Source: Burkholderia diffusa
GTDB taxonomy: Bacteria; Pseudomonadota; Gammaproteobacteria; Burkholderiales; Burkholderiaceae
NCBI RefSeq assembly: GCF_902499115.1
Contig: NZ_CABVPN010000029.1
Coordinates: forward strand, 1-64,000
Direction of reading: 5' to 3'
DNA: 64,000 nt
A program made the translations under genes and the position numbers. Of the stretch, positions 50,655 through 58,632 are shown piece by piece (position 1 is the stretch's first letter; the number at the start of each line of letters is the position of its first letter). The notes under the pieces were generated by a model, which was not told the DNA's origin, did no database searches, and saw nothing but the letters and a program-made list of their open reading frames with translations.

Positions 50655-52391
50655 ATGACACCGCGCCTCGCCTTATCGCCTTCCTCCGATTCCACACCTG
50701 CGCCCGCGGGCTTCCCCGACGCCGACGAACTGGCCGCGCTGCGCGCGTGGTACGCGGGCATGACCGTGCGGCAGGCCGTCGAGCGCTACCTGCCCGATCG
50801 GCTCGGCGAAGGGCGCTCGGCGCGCGGCGTGATCGGCGGGATTCGTCGCCGTCTCGTGCGTGTCGCGCGGCAGGCAGGGCGGCCCGATCTCGCGGAGCAA
50901 CTGGGTCATGCCGACAGCGCGCGCATTCAGATGGCGAAGGCCGCGACCGATGCGATCGGCCTGCTGCGCCATGCGCGAGCGCCGGTGCCGCAGATCAGCG
51001 ACGACGTTGGTTTGTGGCTGCCCGCACGCGCAGTCGTCGCGCTGCGCGCACACGGGATCGCGACGCTGGCCGACCTGACCGTGCGGATTCCGCGGCGGCG
51101 CCAGTGGTGGCGCGCAATAACGGGGCTCGGCGTGGCGAGCGCGCGCCACATCGAGGCGTTCTTTTCCGCGCATCCCGACTTGACGGAGCGGGCGCGCGCG
51201 CTGATCGCGGCGACGCCGCGCAGCGCCATCGTGCCGTGGGAGCACCTGAAGTTGCCGCACGAGGTCGACGGGTCGGCCGGCACGTTCCGCGCGCCGCGCG
51301 CGACCAGCACGCTCGACGCGGACAACGATTACGCGGCCGTGCACGCGTGGCTGTCGCTGCACGAATCGGCCGCGACGCGCCGCGCGTACCGGAAGGAGGC
51401 CGAGCGGCTGATCCTGTGGGCGATCGTCGAGCGCGGGCGCGCGCTGTCGTCGCTGACCACCGAGGATGCGGTTGCGTATCGCGCGTTCCTGCGCAACCCG
51501 ACGCCGCACGAACGCTGGATCGGCCCGGTGCGGCCGCGCGGCGCGCCGGACTGGCGGCCGTTTTCGGGCGGATTGTCCGCGCGTTCGGCCGCGTACACGC
51601 TATCGGTTCTCGGCGCGCTGTTCCGCTGGCTGATCGAGCAGCGCTATCTGCTCGCGAATCCGTTCGCGGGCGTCAAGGTGCGCGATACGCGCGGCGCGAA
51701 TGCGCTGGACACGTCGCATGCGTTCACCGAAGGCGAGTGGCTGCTCGTGCGCACGATCGCGGACGGGCTCGAGTTTCGCAAGGCCAAGCCGTCCGGCGCA
51801 CCGCAGTCCGGCTGGACGCCGGCCGCCGCGCAACGGCTGCGTTTCATCCTCGATTTCGGCTATGCGACCGGGCTGCGCGCGAGCGAACTGGTCGGCGCGA
51901 CGCTTGGCGACATCGAAACGGACGCGCACGGCGATGCGTGGCTGAAGGTGATCGGCAAGGGCAGCAAGGCCGCGCGCGTCGCGCTGCCGCCGCTCGCGCG
52001 CACGGCGCTCGATCGTCATCTGGTCGCGCGGCGGCTGCCGGTCACGCCGGTGCGCTGGCGGCCCGATACGCCGCTGATTCCGAGCCTTGCGGAAGACGGG
52101 GCGGCCGGAATTACGAGCGTGCGGCTGTGGAAGGTGATGCAGCGTTTCTTCGCGCAGACGGCCGCGCTCGTCGATGACGACAACCCGTCGCTCGCGCAGA
52201 AGCTGCGCCAGGCGAGCCCGCACTGGATGCGTCATACGCATGCGACGCATGCGCTCGCGCGCGGCGCGGAGCTGACGACGGTGCGGGACAACCTGCGGCA
52301 TGCGTCGATCTCGACGACCTCGATTTATCTGCACGGGGACGATGTGAAGCGGGCACGGCAGATGTCGAGTGCGTTTTCGGCTGACAAATGA
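50655..52391 (+). CDS. Tyrosine-type site-specific recombinase (phage integrase family)
   Basis: 578 residues, longer than XerC/XerD (about 300) because of an extra N-terminal domain (RAWYAGMTVRQAVERYLPDR; GIRRRLVRVARQAG). The catalytic domain holds R in FGYATGLRASELVGA, K in IGKGSKAARV, the HWMRHTHATHAL motif (H-x-x-R) and LRHASISTTSIYLH with the nucleophilic Tyr. It begins 98 bases after narK in an otherwise ordinary chromosomal setting, without attachment sites or phage genes nearby. It could be a resident recombinase or the last trace of an element. Confidence 0.85.
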   Translation: MTPRLALSPSSDSTPAPAGFPDADELAALRAWYAGMTVRQAVERYLPDRLGEGRSARGVIGGIRRRLVRVARQAGRPDLAEQLGHADSARIQMAKAATDAIGLLRHARAPVPQISDDVGLWLPARAVVALRAHGIATLADLTVRIPRRRQWWRAITGLGVASARHIEAFFSAHPDLTERARALIAATPRSAIVPWEHLKLPHEVDGSAGTFRAPRATSTLDADNDYAAVHAWLSLHESAATRRAYRKEAERLILWAIVERGRALSSLTTEDAVAYRAFLRNPTPHERWIGPVRPRGAPDWRPFSGGLSARSAAYTLSVLGALFRWLIEQRYLLANPFAGVKVRDTRGANALDTSHAFTEGEWLLVRTIADGLEFRKAKPSGAPQSGWTPAAAQRLRFILDFGYATGLRASELVGATLGDIETDAHGDAWLKVIGKGSKAARVALPPLARTALDRHLVARRLPVTPVRWRPDTPLIPSLAEDGAAGITSVRLWKVMQRFFAQTAALVDDDNPSLAQKLRQASPHWMRHTHATHALARGAELTTVRDNLRHASISTTSIYLHGDDVKRARQMSSAFSADK

Positions 52392-52481
52392 GCAGGGCGC
52401 GCGCGTGATCGCATGAAATCTGAACGGAACGACACCGCGTCGGTGACGGTCAGAAGGGTTATTCGGTAACGGAGCGGATGG

Positions 52482-52805
52482 ATGGCATCGAGTCAGGGAA
52501 CCGTCGATTTCGTCGTCGAGCAGATGGCTGCAGCGGGTACCGTGTCGGCGCGCAAGATGTTCGGCGAGTACGGCATCTACTGCGATGGCAAGATGGTCGC
52601 GCTGGTGTGCGACGACCGGTTGTTCGTCAAGCCGACGCCTGACGGGCGTGCGTTTCTCGGCACCTGCGACGAAGCGCCACCGTATCCGACGGCGAAGCCG
52701 CATCTCGTCATTGGGGGCGAGCGCTGGGACGACCGCGAATGGCTGTCGGCGCTGATCCGGATCACTGCTGCGCAACTGCCGGTGCCGGTGAAGCGGGGTC
52801 GATAG
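52482..52805 (+). CDS. TfoX N-terminal domain protein
   Basis: 107 residues matching the TfoX_N fold: VDFVVEQMAAAGTVSARKMF, GEYGIYCDGKMVALVCDDRL and FVKPTPDG. It lacks the C-terminal domain present in competence regulator TfoX, so it is a stand-alone TfoX_N protein of unknown role. It lies 90 bases after the recombinase gene. Confidence 0.85.
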   Translation: MASSQGTVDFVVEQMAAAGTVSARKMFGEYGIYCDGKMVALVCDDRLFVKPTPDGRAFLGTCDEAPPYPTAKPHLVIGGERWDDREWLSALIRITAAQLPVPVKRGR

Positions 52806-52865
52806 CGGTCGGCGTATTCTGTGAACCATGTGCGCGACCATCGCGCCCCCCGCTGGAGCACAAGA

Positions 52866-53777
52866 ATGGAGACATCCGAACATCCGCAAACACCACGATA
52901 TGCGCGCCGTGCATGGCACGCGCTGGTCGCAGCCCTGTGCCTCGGCTGGTGCGCGCTGTCGTTCGGCGCGGACGGCGCGGCGGCGCTGCTCGACCGTTAC
53001 CACAGCCTCGGTGCGCAACTGAAGGACAACGCGTTTCACCGGCCGCTATACCTCGAATCGTCGGAGGCGTCGTCGTCGCTGAAGGGCGACATCTACGCGG
53101 TCGTCGACTATCCGTTTGCCGTCGTGAACGGCAAGCTCAACGATCCCGCGCAGGGCCCCGCGAACTGGTGCGCGGTGCTGATCCTGCACCTGAACACGAA
53201 GTACTGTCACGCGTCGACCGGCAGCGACGGCCCGGTGCTCGACGTGAACCTCGGCCGCAAGATCGAGCAGAAGCTGTCGGATACCTATCGCGTGCAGTTC
53301 CGCTACCGCGTGGCCGCCGCGACGCCTGACTATTTTCAGGTCGACCTGACCGCCGACAGCGGCCCGATGGGCACGAAGGACTACCGGATCGCGCTGGAGG
53401 CCGTGCCGGTCGGCGCGTCGCGCACGTTTCTGCACCTGACGTATTCGTACGGCTTCGGCGCCGTCGGACGCATGGCGATGAAGACCTACCTCGCGACGGT
53501 CGGCAGCGACAAGGTCGGGTTCACGGCAGCCAGCGGCGCATCGGCGACGCAGCCGCAGTACATCGGCGGCGTGCGCGGATTGCTGGAGCGCAACACGATG
53601 CGCTACTACCTCGCGATCGACACGTATCTCGCGACGCTCGACAAGCCGCTCGACCAGCGCCTTGCGCGCTGGTTCGACGCGACCGAGCAGTATCCGAAGC
53701 AACTGCACGAAGTCGAGCGGGGCGCGTATCTGCAGATGAAGGCACAGGAAGTGCAGCGGCAGCAAGCGGCGCGATGA
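52866..53777 (+). CDS. Exported protein of unknown function
   Basis: 303 residues from the ATG (METSEHPQTP). Residues 1-35 form a signal peptide with an Arg-rich start (RYARRAWHALVAALCLGWCA) and a probable cleavage site after SFGA. The mature part is beta-rich (GDIYAVVDYPFAVVNGKLND; QVDLTADSGPMGTKDYRIAL) with two Cys (NWCAVLIL, KYCHAS) that might pair in the periplasm. The family is not recognised. It stands alone between TfoX_N and a reverse-strand gene. Confidence 0.7.
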   Translation: METSEHPQTPRYARRAWHALVAALCLGWCALSFGADGAAALLDRYHSLGAQLKDNAFHRPLYLESSEASSSLKGDIYAVVDYPFAVVNGKLNDPAQGPANWCAVLILHLNTKYCHASTGSDGPVLDVNLGRKIEQKLSDTYRVQFRYRVAAATPDYFQVDLTADSGPMGTKDYRIALEAVPVGASRTFLHLTYSYGFGAVGRMAMKTYLATVGSDKVGFTAASGASATQPQYIGGVRGLLERNTMRYYLAIDTYLATLDKPLDQRLARWFDATEQYPKQLHEVERGAYLQMKAQEVQRQQAAR

Positions 53778-53808
53778 CGCCGCCTGCTGCCGGGCTGCTC
53801 GGCGCCGA

Positions 53809-54849
53809 TCAGTTCGACGCGCCGCCGACCGTGCGAATGCTGTGCCACTGCCCCTGTTCGACGCGGAACAGCGTGTAGGGCGGCTTGATCAGGTCGCCGC
53901 GTTCGTCGAACGAGATCTTCCCCGTCACGCCCGTGACCGACACCCCCGGCAGGCTCGCGACGATCTTGCCGCGATCGACCGAATCGGCCTTGCGAACGGC
54001 CGCGATCATGGCAAGCGCCGCGTCGTACGCGAACGGTGCATACAGCTCGACGTCCTGGTTGAAGCGCGCCTTGTAGCGCTGCGCGAACGCGATGGCGGAC
54101 GGCAGCTTGTCGAGCGCCGGGCCCGGCTCGAGATCCTGCGTGCCTTCGCCCGCGTTGCCGGCGATCTTCAGGAACGCATTGCTTTTCAACGCGCCGGCGC
54201 CGAACAGCTGCGCGCGGATGCCGAGCGAGCGCATCTGCTTGACGAGCATCGCGCCCTGTTCGTCGAGGCCGCCGAAGAACAGCAGGTCGACGTTGTTGCT
54301 CTTCATCGTCGTCAGGATGCCGCGGAAATCGACGGCCTTGTCGTTCGTGTATTCGCGGCCGACGATGCTGCCGTGCGCGTCCTTGACGCCTTTCTCGAAT
54401 GCGTCGGCAAGCCCCTGGCCGAATGCGGTGCGATCGTCGATGATGCCGATCCGCTTCGCCTTGAACTGCTCGACCGCGAAGCGGCCGGCCACCACGCCGC
54501 CGACGCCGTCGTGCCCCATCGTGCGGAACACGTTCTTGAAGCCCTGCATCGTCAGTTGCGGATTGGTCGAGCCGGGCGTGATCATCGCGACGTTCGCCTG
54601 CCTGTAGACGGCCGACGCGGGGATGCTGCAGCCCGAGTTGTAGTGGCCGATCACACCGACCACGCCGTCGTCGACGAGCTTCTGTGCGACCTGGATCGCG
54701 ATGCGCGGATCGGCCACGGTAGCGACGATACCGCGTGCAACGGCGAAGGCTGCCGGCTCGCTCCCCGTGTCGAACAGACCGACGTCGGTGCCCGCACCGG
54801 GCGCAGGTGAACAGCCGCAGCGCGTTGCGCCACCGGACAGCGTCCGCAT
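53809..54849 (-). pseudogene. LivK-type branched-chain amino acid binding protein, N-terminus lost
   Basis: From about residue 46 the protein is a normal LivJ/LivK-type periplasmic binding protein (DPRIAIQVAQKLVDDGVVG, VIGHYNSGCSIPAS, MITPGSTNPQLTMQGFKNVF, APFAYDAALAMIAAVRK). The signal peptide and first 60 or so mature residues that contain the IKIGxxxPLTG strand are missing. They are replaced by unrelated sequence (residues 1-45), with the breakpoint near 54715. No relatives of the transporter (permeases, ATPases) are nearby. It is almost certainly non-functional. Confidence 0.7.
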
Positions 54850-55054
54850 CTCGTCCCGAACCCTTCATCGTCGGCTCGCTGACGCCCGCGTGGCACGCCC
54901 CATCGCTCTCGTGCCATTTTCATGGCCGTGCAGCTCGGGCAGCCTCGACCTTTTCCTGTCAGGCCGGTCGGGCGTGACCAGCCAGCGCCGACAGCGCTGC
55001 GCGTCACGTCGTATTGCTCTCCGGTCGCCGCTCCCCGCACCAAATTCGTAAGAC

Positions 55055-55095
55055 GTACAGTTCGCCCGAAGTCGCAAATTCGCGACGAACTGTAC
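55055..55095. promoter_or_regulatory. Long-spaced inverted repeat upstream of the MocR gene
   Basis: GTACAGTTCG (55055-55064) and CGAACTGTAC (55086-55095) are perfect 10-bp arms 21 bases apart, about two helical turns between inner edges. Such a site suits a dimeric MocR/PdxR-type regulator and lies 258 bases before its ATG. The rest of 54850-55352 holds no gene. Confidence 0.5.
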
Positions 55096-55352
55096 TCTTC
55101 TGTGCGTGTCCGATGTGTGTACTCTGCGTCAACTGTTCTGCTCTTAAGATTCCATCATCAAGTGCACAGTGCCGCAGGCCCAGACATCACGGGCCTTCCG
55201 GCGCATCTTCAAAAGCGAGCCACTGCGATGGAAAAGGCAAAACCCGAGGGAGCAATCAGGCATCACGACAGCCTGGTCAGCAGGCAGCACACGCACGGAA
55301 CGGGCGTGCACGGGGCGGCGGCGCGCATGCGCTGGGCGGCGGGGAGCACGCA

Positions 55353-56777
55353 ATGAAGCTCTACGAAAAACTCGCGGACGACATCGAACGTCTGATCCGC
55401 CAGGGCGTGTACCGGCACGGCGACCGGATTCCGTCGGTGCGGCAGGCGAGCCAGCAGCACCGGATCAGCATCACGACCGTGCTGCACGCGTACCTGTTGC
55501 TCGAAAGCCGCGGGCTGCTGGAAAGCCGTCCGCAGTCGGGCTACTTCGTGAACCTGCGTCGCGACGACAACCATGCGCCGGTGCGCGAGCTGCGGCCGTC
55601 GAAGCCGATCGCGATTTCGTCGTCGGTCGACATGAGCCGGCTCGTGCTGTCGACGTTGCGCTCGATCGGCACCGACGACGCGGTGCCGCTCGGTTCGCCG
55701 TATCCGGATCCGAGCCTCTTTCCGTTCGAGAAGCTGAACCGCTACGCGTATGCGGCCGGCCGGGACAAGTCGCTGTGGGGCGTGACCGACGGGCTGCCGC
55801 CCGGCCATCCGCGCCTGATCCGGCAGATCGCACGGCGCTACCTGGAAAACGGCATGTCGGTCGACCCGAACGAGATCATCGTGACGGTCGGCGCGACGGA
55901 GGCGATCAACCTGTGCCTGCAGGCGGTCGCGAAACCGGGTGACACGATCGCGGTGGAGTCGCCGACGTTCTACGCGATGCTGCATGCGATCGAGCGGATG
56001 GGGATGAAGGCGATCGAGGTCGCGACGCATCCGGAATACGGGATCGATATCGCCGCGCTGGCGGCAATCGCAAAGTCGCAGCCGATCGCCGCGTGCATGG
56101 TGATGCCGAATTTCCAGAATCCGCTGGGCTTCCAGATGCCCGACGAGCGCAAGCGCGAACTGGTGGAATTCGCGACCCGCGTCGACATGCCGATCATCGA
56201 GAACGGTGTGTATAACGAACTGTATTTCGGCGAGTCGCATCCGAGCACGCTGAAGTCCTACGACCGCAACGGGATCGTGCTGCATTGCGCATCGTTTTCG
56301 AAGAGCCTGACGGCGGCTTACCGGGTCGGCTGGGCGTTGCCGGGCCGGTATCGCGATCAGGTCGAGAAGCTGAAGTTCCTGAACACGCTGGCCACGCCGT
56401 CGCTGCCGCAGCTTGCGATCGCCGAGTTTCTCGAACGCGACGGCTACGAGCATCACCTGCGGCGCTTGCGCAAGGCGTATGCGCAGCAGGCGAACCTGAT
56501 GCGCGCGATGGTGTCGCGATTCTTCCCTGAAGGCACGCGCATCTCCAGCCCGGCCGGCGGCTACGTGCTGTGGGTCGAGTTGCCGGTGCAGGTCGACGCG
56601 ATGCGGCTGTATCAGCTCGCGCTGGAGCAGGGAATCACGATCGGCCCCGGCTACATGTTCTCGATCACCGACAACTACCGGAACTTCATCCGGTTGAACT
56701 ACAGCAGCCCGTGGTCGCCGGAGATCGAGCGAGCGGTGATCGCGGTCGGGAAGCTCGCCGCCTCGTGCGTGCGATGA
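55353..56777 (+). CDS. MocR-family regulator (GntR HTH fused to aminotransferase domain)
   Basis: 474 residues from ATG (MKLYEKLADDIERL). Residues 1-70 are a GntR wHTH (GDRIPSVRQASQQHRISITT; SRGLLESRPQSGYFV). Residues 110-474 are a fold-type I aminotransferase domain with GATEAINLCLQAVAKPGDTI, MPNFQNPLGFQMP and the PLP lysine K317 in SFSKSLTAAYRVGW. MocR proteins use PLP as a sensor. The target is unclear: the left neighbour is a decayed gene and the right one (LysE type) has its own divergent LysR regulator. Confidence 0.88.
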   Translation: MKLYEKLADDIERLIRQGVYRHGDRIPSVRQASQQHRISITTVLHAYLLLESRGLLESRPQSGYFVNLRRDDNHAPVRELRPSKPIAISSSVDMSRLVLSTLRSIGTDDAVPLGSPYPDPSLFPFEKLNRYAYAAGRDKSLWGVTDGLPPGHPRLIRQIARRYLENGMSVDPNEIIVTVGATEAINLCLQAVAKPGDTIAVESPTFYAMLHAIERMGMKAIEVATHPEYGIDIAALAAIAKSQPIAACMVMPNFQNPLGFQMPDERKRELVEFATRVDMPIIENGVYNELYFGESHPSTLKSYDRNGIVLHCASFSKSLTAAYRVGWALPGRYRDQVEKLKFLNTLATPSLPQLAIAEFLERDGYEHHLRRLRKAYAQQANLMRAMVSRFFPEGTRISSPAGGYVLWVELPVQVDAMRLYQLALEQGITIGPGYMFSITDNYRNFIRLNYSSPWSPEIERAVIAVGKLAASCVR

Positions 56778-56783
56778 AGCGAA

Positions 56784-56810
56784 GGCCGGTGCGCGTCGCA
56801 CGCACCGGCC
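56784..56810 (+). terminator. Hairpin after the MocR gene
   Basis: GGCCGGTGCG, 7-base loop, CGCACCGGCC, starting seven bases after the stop. No T run, but it separates the gene from the convergent LysE gene. Confidence 0.55.
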
Positions 56811-56901
56811 GAGATGGTGTCGCGCGGCGATCAGCCGGCCCTCGCGCGCAGAAACCCGGACACGCGCGCGAGGTGCATCGCTCCGGTCGAGCGCATGATG
56901 C

Positions 56902-57519
56902 TCAGCGACTGCCGCGCGCAACGGCCAGCAAGATCCCGAAGCCGACGAGCAGGACACCAAAGGTGCGGTCGATCCAGTGACGTAAGGACAACAAACGATC
57001 GCGGACGGCCCGGGCGGAGAAGCAGGCGGCCACCAGGCTGAACCAGCCCGCATGCGCCAGCGCGATGAACAGGCCGTAACCGATCTGCACGATCAATGGC
57101 GTATCGGGGCGAACGGCCTGCATGAACAGGCTGACGATGAACACGGTGGTTTTCGGATTCAGCGCATTGGTCAGGAAACCGGTGCGCAGCGCCGCCAGAT
57201 CGGACAGCGGCGCGGCAGGCGTTGCGGGCTGTCCGCGCGCGGGCCTGGCTGTGAGCATCTTCGCGCCGAGGTAGATCAGGTAGATCGCCCCGAGGAGCTT
57301 CACGGTATTGAAGAGCCACAGGGATTGACGGATCAGCAGGCCTACGCCGAGCAGCGTATAGCTCACGTGTACCGTCACGCCCAGCCCGATCCCCCATGCG
57401 GTGAGCAAGCCCGACCGGCGCGACAGCATCAGGCTGTTGCGCGTGACCATCGCGAAATCCGGCCCCGGGCTGATGACCGCGAGTAAAGTGATGGTGACTA
57501 CGAGTATCCATTCCGTCAT
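56902..57519 (-). CDS. LysE/RhtB-family amino acid exporter
   Basis: 205 residues from the ATG after AAAAGGACG. Six hydrophobic helices; the N-terminal signature SPGPDFAMVTRNSLMLSRRS and NALNPKTTVFIVSLF are diagnostic. It exports amino acids or related compounds across the inner membrane. It is divergent from the LysR gene at 57587, the classic LysE/LysG-type pair. Confidence 0.9.
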   Translation of the reverse strand: MTEWILVVTITLLAVISPGPDFAMVTRNSLMLSRRSGLLTAWGIGLGVTVHVSYTLLGVGLLIRQSLWLFNTVKLLGAIYLIYLGAKMLTARPARGQPATPAAPLSDLAALRTGFLTNALNPKTTVFIVSLFMQAVRPDTPLIVQIGYGLFIALAHAGWFSLVAACFSARAVRDRLLSLRHWIDRTFGVLLVGFGILLAVARGSR

Positions 57520-57586
57520 TGCATCGTCCTTTTGATTTTCACCGTGATGCGCCAATATTAGGGATCACGGTTCACCAGGAAAAGCG

Positions 57587-58510
57587 ATGATTTCTGACCA
57601 AGATGGTGAGTGGGAGTCACAGAATGTTCGCGCCAGTCTGCCGTCGCTGATGGCACTGCGCTGCTTCGAGGCGGCGGCTCGCCATGAGCATTTCAGCCGC
57701 GCCGCCGATGAACTGCACGTGACGCACGGCGCCGTCAGTCGCGCGGTGCGCCTGCTCGAAGACGATCTGGGCGTGGCGTTGTTCGAGCGGCGCAGTCGCC
57801 GTGTGTTCCTGACCGATGCGGGCCGCAAGCTGGCGCAGGCCGTCCATGAAGGTCTGCATCTGATCAGGCAGACCGCGCATGAATTGCGGACCGAGGCGGC
57901 TCGTGCGCAGCGTTCGGTGCTGTCGTGCGAACCCACGCTGCTGATGCGCTGGCTGATCCCGCGCTGGCCGAACTTCCAGGCAATGTACCCGGGCGTCGAC
58001 ATCCACCTAGCCGCGGCGGGTGGCCCGTTCTCGTTCGACCACGGCATCGACATGGCGATCCGCCGCAATGACTTTGCGTGGCCCGACGGTTATCACGCGG
58101 AGAAACTGTTCGCAGAAAGGGTGGGGCCGGTGTGCCGGCCCGACAAGGTGGACATGTGGTTTTCCGGCAGCCGGGACGGTCGCGCGCTGAAGCGCGGCGC
58201 GCCGCGGCTGCATGCCCGGACACGGCCGGACGCGTGGAAGGAATGGGCGGCGGCCGCGCATCGACCGCCGGGCAGCGGGCGCGGGCTGGTGTTCGACCAT
58301 TTCTATTTCAGCATTCAGGCGGCCGTCGCGGGGTTGGGTGTCGCAATCGGTCCGTGGCATCTCGTTCGCGATGACCTCGAAAGCGGCGTGCTGGTCGCGC
58401 CGATGGGTTTCGTCGAGGACGGCTCGCACTATTGTCTGCTGACGCCGGCGCCCGTGAAGGACGGGAGCGCGCAGTGGGCGCTGCGCGATTGGCTGAAGAC
58501 GATGGTCTGA
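57587..58510 (+). CDS. LysR-family regulator (GcvA-like) divergent from the LysE gene
   Basis: 307 residues. N-terminal HTH: LPSLMALRCFEAAARHEHFS and RAADELHVTHGAVSRAVRLL. The effector domain has SCEPTLLMRWLIPRWPNFQ and DIHLAAAGGPF. The 67-base space to the divergent exporter gene suggests it controls that gene in response to an amino acid. Confidence 0.9.
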   Translation: MISDQDGEWESQNVRASLPSLMALRCFEAAARHEHFSRAADELHVTHGAVSRAVRLLEDDLGVALFERRSRRVFLTDAGRKLAQAVHEGLHLIRQTAHELRTEAARAQRSVLSCEPTLLMRWLIPRWPNFQAMYPGVDIHLAAAGGPFSFDHGIDMAIRRNDFAWPDGYHAEKLFAERVGPVCRPDKVDMWFSGSRDGRALKRGAPRLHARTRPDAWKEWAAAAHRPPGSGRGLVFDHFYFSIQAAVAGLGVAIGPWHLVRDDLESGVLVAPMGFVEDGSHYCLLTPAPVKDGSAQWALRDWLKTMV

Positions 58511-58546
58511 CGCGTGAGCCGGATCGATGCGCGATGCCGGCAGCAT

Positions 58547-58585
58547 AAAAAAATGGCGCCGCAGGCATTCAGCCCGTGGCGCCAT
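58547..58585 (-). terminator. Intrinsic terminator of acnB
   Basis: Read on the minus strand: ATGGCGCC, loop of 17 bases, GGCGCCAT, then a run of seven T. It lies 48 bases after the acnB stop. Confidence 0.85.
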
Positions 58586-58632
58586 TGCGTGTCGCCACGA
58601 CGGGCACAGCCCGCCGTAGCTCGACCGCATGC

